A stretch of DNA of 64,000 nt, from assembly GCF_000757425.2 (NCBI RefSeq), contig NZ_JPKR02000004.1, positions 807,497-871,496 of the forward strand, written 5' to 3'. The first letter of the stretch is position 1. Each line of letters opens with the position of its first letter. The stretch is from Tatumella morbirosei (GTDB taxonomy: Bacteria > Pseudomonadota > Gammaproteobacteria > Enterobacterales > Enterobacteriaceae). This document shows, piece after piece, positions 58,945 through 64,000 of the stretch. The position numbers were made by a program, and so were the translations under genes. The notes below the pieces were generated by a model. It saw only the letters and a program-made list of their open reading frames with translations. It made no database searches and was not told where the DNA came from.

Positions 58945-59373
58945 ATGGCCAGAACGCGTGGTCGCGCTCGTCGTGACCTGAAGTCAGAGATAAATATTGT
59001 ACCGCTGCTGGACGTATTGCTGGTGTTGCTGCTGATTTTTATGGCAACAGCACCGATCATTACCCAGAGCGTCAATGTTGATCTGCCAGATGCTACTGAC
59101 TCTAAGACAGTATCTACGGACGATAATCCGCCTGTGATCCTGGAAGTCTCTGGTGTCGGGCAATATACCATCGTTGAAGATCATCAACGTCTGGAACAAC
59201 TCCCGCCAGAGCAGATTATCAGTGAGGCACAGCGTCTTCTTGAAACTAACCCGAAAAGTGTCTTTTTGATCGGTGGAGCTAAAGATGTGCCTTACAATGA
59301 AATCATTAAGGCTCTGAATTTACTGCATCAGGCAGGAGTTAAGTCAGTAGGCCTGATGACACAACCGATTTAA
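58945..59373 (+). CDS. tolR: Tol-Pal system protein TolR
   Basis: TolR is the partner of TolQ, with a proton-carrying Asp in the single membrane helix: IVPLLDVLLVLLLIFMA, Asp near residue 23. It has 142 residues, as in E. coli. The periplasmic part ends VGLMTQPI. It follows tolQ by 14 bases and is followed by tolA after 26. Confidence 0.97.
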   Translation: MARTRGRARRDLKSEINIVPLLDVLLVLLLIFMATAPIITQSVNVDLPDATDSKTVSTDDNPPVILEVSGVGQYTIVEDHQRLEQLPPEQIISEAQRLLETNPKSVFLIGGAKDVPYNEIIKALNLLHQAGVKSVGLMTQPI

Positions 59374-59399
59374 TTATCATACGTTTTTGGGAACCGAGA

Positions 59400-60767
59400 G
59401 TGTCGAAGGCAACCGAACAAAACGATAAGTTAAAACGCGCAATAATCATATCCGTTGCCCTGCATATTCTGGTGATAGCGATACTGATTTTTAGTTCGTT
59501 TGACGAAAATATCCAACCCAGCGGTGGCGGGGGAGGAAGCGACATCGATGCGGTCATGGTTGATCCAGGGGCCATCGTTGACCAGTACAACCGTGAGAAT
59601 GCTCAGCAATCTCAACAACCGGACGTAAAGCAACAGCAACAGGCTGCGGCAAAACAGGCGCAGGAACAGGCTGATAAACAGGCCGCTGAGCAAGCGAAAG
59701 AGGCTAAACAGCAGGCTGAAAAAGAAGCAAAAGAGGCGGCGAAACAGGCGGCTGAACAGGCTGCAGCAGCCAAAGCTGAGGCTGAACAACAGCAGAAAGC
59801 CGCAGAAGCTAAAGCTGCTGCGGCCGAAGCGAAAGCTCAGGCTGACCAGCAGGCTAAAGCTGCTGCTGCTGAGGCAAAAGCGCAGGCTGAACAGCAGGCT
59901 AAAGCGGCTGCGGCCGAAGCGAAAGCTCAGGCTGACCAACAAGCTAAAGCTGCAGCAGCTCAGGCAAAAGCTGAAGCGGAACAACAGGCAAAAGCCGCCG
60001 CCGCGGCAGCAAAAGCTAAAGCTGCGGAACAAGCCAAAGCCGCCGCTGCTGCTGAAGCCAAAGCGAAAGCTCAGGAGCAGGCCAAAGCCGATGCTGCAGC
60101 GGCTAAAGCAAAAGCTGCCGCCGAGGCTAAAGCGAAAGCAGAACAGCAAGCTAAAGCACAGGCTGCTGCAGAGGCAAAAGCAAAAGCCGAACAGCAAGCC
60201 AAAGCTGAAGCCGCTGCTGAAGCTAAACAGAAAGCCGCAGCTGAGGCCAAAGCTAAAGCTGCTGCAGAAGCAAAAGAGAAGGCCGCCGCAGAAGCCAAAG
60301 CAGCGGCAGAGGCTAAAGCCAAAGCTGCCGCCGAAGCTAAAGCCGCCGCCAAAGCCAAAGCCGCCGCCGCAGCTAAGCAATCCAGTGAAGTCGATGACTT
60401 ACTGGGAGGTCTGGCTTCGGGTAAAAATGCGCCTAAGAGTAGTAAACATGGTGGGGCTTCTGCCGCCGGCCAGGGAACTCAGAAAAAATCAGGGGCTTCC
60501 GGAGCAGCTATCTCCAGTTATATGAGCCAGGTGCAGGCAGCTATTCAGAGCAGGTTCTACGACCCTGATAGCTACGCAGGAAAGACTTGTGATGTACACA
60601 TAAAACTGATGCCAAATGGAACCTTGATTTCGGCAGTTGCGGCAGGCGGAGATAGTGCATTATGCCAGGCCGCAATTACTGCGGCGAAAACGGCGCAGTT
60701 CCCAAAACCAAGCCAGGAAGTCTGGGAGCAGGTGAAGGATTCAACACTGGTGTTTAAACCCCAATAG
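59400..60767 (+). CDS. tolA: Tol-Pal system protein TolA
   Basis: TolA links TolQR in the inner membrane with Pal and TolB in the outer membrane, helping outer-membrane constriction in division. It starts at GTG 59400 and has 455 residues (421 in E. coli). Domain I is the membrane anchor (residues 13-35, AIIISVALHILVIAILIF). Domain II (about residues 60-330) is a long Ala/Lys/Glu/Gln helix built of imperfect repeats such as AKAAAAEAKAQADQQ. Domain III (about 370-455) has SYMSQVQAAIQSRF and DPDSYAGKTCDVHIKLMPNG. Extra length lies in the repeat domain. Confidence 0.95.
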   Translation: MSKATEQNDKLKRAIIISVALHILVIAILIFSSFDENIQPSGGGGGSDIDAVMVDPGAIVDQYNRENAQQSQQPDVKQQQQAAAKQAQEQADKQAAEQAKEAKQQAEKEAKEAAKQAAEQAAAAKAEAEQQQKAAEAKAAAAEAKAQADQQAKAAAAEAKAQAEQQAKAAAAEAKAQADQQAKAAAAQAKAEAEQQAKAAAAAAKAKAAEQAKAAAAAEAKAKAQEQAKADAAAAKAKAAAEAKAKAEQQAKAQAAAEAKAKAEQQAKAEAAAEAKQKAAAEAKAKAAAEAKEKAAAEAKAAAEAKAKAAAEAKAAAKAKAAAAAKQSSEVDDLLGGLASGKNAPKSSKHGGASAAGQGTQKKSGASGAAISSYMSQVQAAIQSRFYDPDSYAGKTCDVHIKLMPNGTLISAVAAGGDSALCQAAITAAKTAQFPKPSQEVWEQVKDSTLVFKPQ

Positions 60768-60880
60768 TGAAGCCGGGGAAAGTATCGACTATGCTGTCAG
60801 AGGTAGTCGTACTTTTGTCAGATAATTATCGGAATTTATACGAATTATCATGAACACAACGTTCAGATAAGGGAGAGAAA

Positions 60881-62176
60881 ATGAAGCATGCATTTCGTAT
60901 AACCTTGAGTGTGTTCCTGCTGCTGTGGACGGTGGTTTCGCAGGCCGAAGTCCGTATTGAAATCACTCAGGGGGTTAACACCGCACGCCCAATTGGTGTG
61001 GTTCCGTTTCAGTGGGTAGGAAGTGGTGCAGCACCTGAAGATATCGGCGGTATTATTGCTGCTGACCTGAGAAACAGTGGTAAATTTAATCCGCTTGATC
61101 GCTCTCGTCTGCCACAGCAACCTACGACTGCTCAGGCTGTGCAGCCTGCAGCATGGTCTGCTCTGGGTATTGACGCAGTTGTCGTAGGTCAGGTTCAGGG
61201 CAACCCTGATGGTAGCTATCAGGTTTCTTACCAGCTTGTGGATACTGCAGGGGCGCCGGGCACCGTGTTAGCTCAGAACTCCTATAAAGTGACCAAACAA
61301 TGGTTACGTTATGCGGCCCATACTGCGAGTGATGAAGTTTTCCAGAAACTGACGGGTATTAAAGGGGCATTCCGTACACGTATTGCTTACATAGTGCAAA
61401 CCAACGGTGGTCAGTACCCATGGGAACTGAGGGTGGCGGATTATGACGGCTACAACCAGTTCGTAGTACATCGTTCGTCTGAGCCTTTAATGTCTCCTGC
61501 ATGGTCACCGGATGGCAGCAAACTGGCCTATGTAACTTTTGAAAGTGGACGCTCTGCACTGGTCGTTCAGACGCTTTCTAACAGTTCAGTTCGTACGATT
61601 GCCGATTTTCCACGACATAACGGTGCGCCGGCATTTTCTCCGGACGGGACTAAACTGGCATTTGCATTATCAAAAACTGGCAGCCTGAACCTGTATGTCA
61701 TGGACCTGGCTTCAGGACAGATTCATCAGGTCACTAATGCCCGTTATAACAGTACTGAACCTACCTGGTTCCCGGATAGCCAGACACTGGCGTATACTTC
61801 GGATCAGGCGGGTCGTCCGCAGATTTATAAAATTAATATTAACGGTGGAGCACCACAACGTATCTCCTGGCAAGGTAATCAGAACCAGGATGCGGATCTC
61901 TCCCCGGATGGTAAATTTCTGGTGATGATTAGCACTGCTAACGGTGCTCAGCATGTCACTAAACTGGATCTGGAAACGGGAGCCGTTCAAACATTAACGG
62001 ACACGTATCTGGACGAGACGCCAAGTCTTGCACCTAACGGCACAATGGTTATTTATAGTTCTACCCAGGGCTATGGTTCCGTATTGCAGTTGGTTTCAAT
62101 CGATGGGCGTTTCAAAGCGCGTCTTCCGGCGACTGACGGACAGGTATCATCACCTGCCTGGTCTCCGTATCTGTGA
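60881..62176 (+). CDS. tolB: Tol-Pal system protein TolB
   Basis: TolB is a periplasmic beta-propeller that shuttles between Pal, TolA and outer-membrane partners. It has 431 residues (430 in E. coli). The signal peptide [20 protein letters not shown] ends at QAE, giving [14 protein letters not shown] as mature N-terminus, which is the TolA-box. Six WD40-like repeats show as [29 protein letters not shown] and [14 protein letters not shown]. It lies 113 bases after tolA. Confidence 0.98.
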   Translation: MKHAFRITLSVFLLLWTVVSQAEVRIEITQGVNTARPIGVVPFQWVGSGAAPEDIGGIIAADLRNSGKFNPLDRSRLPQQPTTAQAVQPAAWSALGIDAVVVGQVQGNPDGSYQVSYQLVDTAGAPGTVLAQNSYKVTKQWLRYAAHTASDEVFQKLTGIKGAFRTRIAYIVQTNGGQYPWELRVADYDGYNQFVVHRSSEPLMSPAWSPDGSKLAYVTFESGRSALVVQTLSNSSVRTIADFPRHNGAPAFSPDGTKLAFALSKTGSLNLYVMDLASGQIHQVTNARYNSTEPTWFPDSQTLAYTSDQAGRPQIYKININGGAPQRISWQGNQNQDADLSPDGKFLVMISTANGAQHVTKLDLETGAVQTLTDTYLDETPSLAPNGTMVIYSSTQGYGSVLQLVSIDGRFKARLPATDGQVSSPAWSPYL

Positions 62177-62219
62177 TGCATGTGTAAATATGTATGGCAA
62201 ACTATAATAGGATTTTGAA

Positions 62220-62738
62220 ATGCAACTGAATAAACTGCTGAAAGGGTTAATGCTGGCTCTGCCTGTAATGGCTGTTGCTGCATGTAGCTCTCATAAAAAT
62301 GATAATGATAGCGGTGCAACTACCGGGGGTGCTGACAGCGCTTACGGTAATGGCGCTAACGGCGGCAATATGTCTTCTGATGCGCAAGCTCGTCTGCAAA
62401 TGCAGCAGCTGCAGCAGAACAATATTGTCTACTTTGGTCTGGACAAGTATGACATCCTGCCTGAGTTCGCTCAGATGCTGGATCAGCATGCTAACTTCCT
62501 GCGTAGCAACCCTTCATACAAAGTGACCATTGAAGGTCATGCGGATGAGCGTGGTACTCCTGAGTACAACATCGCGCTGGGTGAACGTCGTGCTAATGCA
62601 GTTAAAATGTACCTGCAGGGCAAAGGCGTAGCTGAAGACCAAATGTCTATCGTTTCTTACGGTAAAGAGAAACCCGCAGTACTGGGTCATGACGAAGCCG
62701 CATGGGCTAAAAACCGTCGTGCCGTACTGGTTTACTAA
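62220..62738 (+). CDS. pal: Peptidoglycan-associated lipoprotein Pal
   Basis: Pal anchors the outer membrane to peptidoglycan and binds TolB. It has 172 residues (173 in E. coli). The lipobox AVAAC puts the lipid on Cys22. The OmpA-like peptidoglycan-binding domain includes [24 protein letters not shown], with the diaminopimelate-binding Asp and Arg. It is next in the tol-pal-cpoB operon, between tolB and cpoB. Confidence 0.99.
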   Translation: MQLNKLLKGLMLALPVMAVAACSSHKNDNDSGATTGGADSAYGNGANGGNMSSDAQARLQMQQLQQNNIVYFGLDKYDILPEFAQMLDQHANFLRSNPSYKVTIEGHADERGTPEYNIALGERRANAVKMYLQGKGVAEDQMSIVSYGKEKPAVLGHDEAAWAKNRRAVLVY

Positions 62739-62747
62739 GAGATTTAT

Positions 62748-63551
62748 ATGATTAGTAACTTCAGACTTCATACCCTGAGTCTGTCGTTACTGATTGCTGT
62801 AGCGGCCATTCCGGCCGCTCATGCTCAGGCGTCAATCAGTAGCGTTGGCTCTGGCTCGGTAGATGACCGGGTCACCACCCTTGAACGTATTTCAAATGCT
62901 CAGGCTCAGTTACTGCAACAGTTGCAACAGCAACTCAGTGACACCCAAAATGACATCGATTCTCTTCGCGGCGAAATTCAGCAAAATACCTATCAGCTAA
63001 ACCAGCTTGCAGAACAGCAGAAACAACTCTATCAGCAGATTGATTCGTTAAGCAGTAATAATGCTTCTGCTCAGGGCTCTGCAGCAGCTGCATCGGCTGC
63101 CGGCGGCGATAATGGTGCTTCGGCTGCTGATCAGGCGGCAGCGCCTGCCGCAGGGAGTGCTCAGGCAACTCAGTCTGGCGATGCAAACAGCGACTATAAT
63201 GCGGCTGTTGATTTGATCCTCAAACAGAAAAAGTTTGATGATGCGATCTCCGCTCTTCAGGCATGGGTAAAAAAATATCCGGATTCCACATACCAGCCGA
63301 ATGCAAATTACTGGCTGGGCCAGCTTTATTACAATAAAGGCCGGTTAGATGATTCCGCATATTATTTTGCTACCGTGGTTAAAAATTACCCTAAATCACC
63401 TAAGGCACCGGAAGCTTTATACAAGGTGGGTGTAGTGATGCAGGATAAAAAAGATACCGCGAAAGCGAAAGCTGTGTTCCAGCAAGTGATCAAACTTTAT
63501 CCGGGAACAGCACCGGCTAAAGCAGCACAAAAAAGACTGGCAGCGGGATAA
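62748..63551 (+). CDS. cpoB: Cell division coordinator CpoB (YbgF)
   Basis: CpoB is a periplasmic protein that binds TolA and PBP1B, coordinating peptidoglycan synthesis and outer-membrane constriction. It has 267 residues (263 in E. coli). A signal peptide ends at AAHA, followed by a coiled-coil domain rich in Gln (ERISNAQAQLLQQLQQQLSDTQND, residues 44-67), a low-complexity Ala/Gly/Ser linker (about 106-145) and TPR repeats at the C-terminus (YWLGQLYYNKGRLDDSAYYF and KVGVVMQDKKDTAKAK). It closes the operon. Confidence 0.96.
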   Translation: MISNFRLHTLSLSLLIAVAAIPAAHAQASISSVGSGSVDDRVTTLERISNAQAQLLQQLQQQLSDTQNDIDSLRGEIQQNTYQLNQLAEQQKQLYQQIDSLSSNNASAQGSAAAASAAGGDNGASAADQAAAPAAGSAQATQSGDANSDYNAAVDLILKQKKFDDAISALQAWVKKYPDSTYQPNANYWLGQLYYNKGRLDDSAYYFATVVKNYPKSPKAPEALYKVGVVMQDKKDTAKAKAVFQQVIKLYPGTAPAKAAQKRLAAG

Positions 63552-63716
63552 TGAACCTCATTATGCCCGGTAATTGTTCCATTTCAGGTCTTATCGGGTG
63601 AAAGGTAAGCAACCAACCAGTTTTTTTTAAATAAGGGTTGCGCTACCCAGTTAAATCAGTAATATATGCCGCCGTTGCCGGGTGATAAGCAATTAGCATC
63701 CGGTAATAATAAAAGA

Positions 63717-63792
63717 GGGTCGTTAGCTCAGTTGGTAGAGCAGTTGACTTTTAATCAATTGGTCGCAGGTTCGAATCCTGCACGACCCACCA
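63717..63792 (+). tRNA. lysT: tRNA-Lys (TTT anticodon)
   Basis: A 76-base gene with 5' GGGTCGTTAGCTC, anticodon TTT in the loop CTTTTAA, T-arm GGTTCGAATCC and encoded CCA. It lies after cpoB, as the lysT operon does in E. coli. Confidence 0.98.
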
Positions 63793-63839
63793 TCTTTTTA
63801 GATGGTGATGTATTCACTCTTTTATATATGTTTTGTGAC

Positions 63840-63915
63840 GGGTCGTTAGCTCAGTTGGTAGAGCAGTTGACTTTTAATCAATTGGTCGCAGGTTCGAATC
63901 CTGCACGACCCACCA
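63840..63915 (+). tRNA. lysW: tRNA-Lys (TTT anticodon)
   Basis: A second 76-base copy with the same sequence as the gene at 63717 and a 47-base spacer. E. coli has a Lys-Val-Lys-Val-Lys-Lys-Lys order here; only the two Lys genes fall inside this window and no tRNA-Val is seen between them. Confidence 0.98.
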
Positions 63916-63954
63916 GTTTCGAAATTGAGTACTGTAGGAAAACGTGCAGTATGA

Positions 63955-63971
63955 GAACCTGCTGCAGGTTC
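63955..63971. repeat. Palindrome containing a tRNA T-arm-like sequence
   Basis: GAACCTGC-T-GCAGGTTC is a perfect inverted repeat. Its right half and what follows (GCAGGTTCGAGTC) copy the tRNA-Lys T-arm (GCAGGTTCGAATC) with one change. It may be a fragment of a broken tRNA or the start of an integration site, but the window ends 29 bases later. Confidence 0.4.
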
Positions 63972-64000
63972 GAGTCGAATGCAGTGAGACAACGTTGTCG

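Noticed and set aside
59430..60380. A 316-codon open frame on the minus strand opposite tolA, rich in Ser, Phe, Cys and Gly
   Set aside because: It is the complement of the TolA Ala/Lys repeats; the composition is fully explained by repeat DNA and it has no family likeness.

Overview
The window is a stretch of ordinary chromosome from a gammaproteobacterium of the order Enterobacterales. Nearly every protein matches the length and motifs of its Escherichia coli counterpart, and gene order follows the E. coli mrdA-to-tol region closely. Several E. coli gene blocks are missing: no chiPQ between glnS and fur, no kdp block after pgm, no nei after pxpA, no mngRAB between sucD and cydA, and no genes between leuS and gltL. 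A shikimate-dehydrogenase-like gene sits next to gltA instead. This compact version fits an Erwiniaceae-type relative (Erwinia/Pantoea/Tatumella group), but the genus cannot be fixed from the sequence alone.

Layout. 1-7359 (minus): mrdA (runs off the left edge), rlmH, rsfS, nadD, holA, lptE, leuS. 7620-10821 (minus): the glutamate/aspartate ABC importer gltIJKL, with a terminator and a probable SroC small RNA between gltI and gltJ. 11241-16896 (minus): lnt, corC, ybeY, ybeZ, miaB. 17068-18240 (plus): ubiF. 18454-19112 (minus): a seven-tRNA operon (Met, Leu, Gln x2, Met, Gln x2). 19446-21110 (minus): asnB. 21470-25509 (minus) and 25840-27882 (plus): the divergent nagBACD and nagE amino-sugar genes around a regulatory region with a NagC-type dyad. 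28035-29702 (plus): glnS. 30091-32747 (minus): fur, fldA, ybfE, ybfF. 32988-35208 (plus): seqA and pgm. 35416-40987 (plus): ybgA, phr, ybgI and the 5-oxoprolinase genes pxpBCA. 41145-41999 (plus): an AroE-like dehydrogenase. 42034-43317 (minus): gltA, divergent from sdhCDAB-sucABCD (43912-53692, plus). 54416-57560 (plus): cytochrome bd oxidase cydAB-cydX-ybgE. 57843-63551 (plus): ybgC-tolQRAB-pal-cpoB. 63717-63915: two tRNA-Lys genes.

How the genes work together. The left third carries cell-wall elongation, ribosome maturation and late rRNA/tRNA processing, and outer-membrane assembly (LptE, Lnt). The middle handles amino-sugar uptake and breakdown, asparagine and glutamine metabolism, iron regulation and glucose phosphate flux. 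The right third is the TCA cycle core (citrate synthase, succinate dehydrogenase, 2-oxoglutarate dehydrogenase, succinyl-CoA synthetase), the low-oxygen terminal oxidase, and the Tol-Pal cell-envelope machine.

Points that stand out. Two genes, pgm and ybfF, carry single-base frameshifts in homopolymer runs within 2 kb of each other, so a sequencing error must be excluded before calling them broken. A MerR-type operator (TGTACA, 12 bases, GGTACA) precedes ybgA-phr. YbgA has an N-terminal domain that looks like a cysteine-less, shortened DUF523. The AroE-like protein has NENP where shikimate dehydrogenases have the substrate-binding SxSP motif. I found no phage, insertion sequence, CRISPR array, toxin-antitoxin pair or defence island, and no clear sign of a wholly new system.
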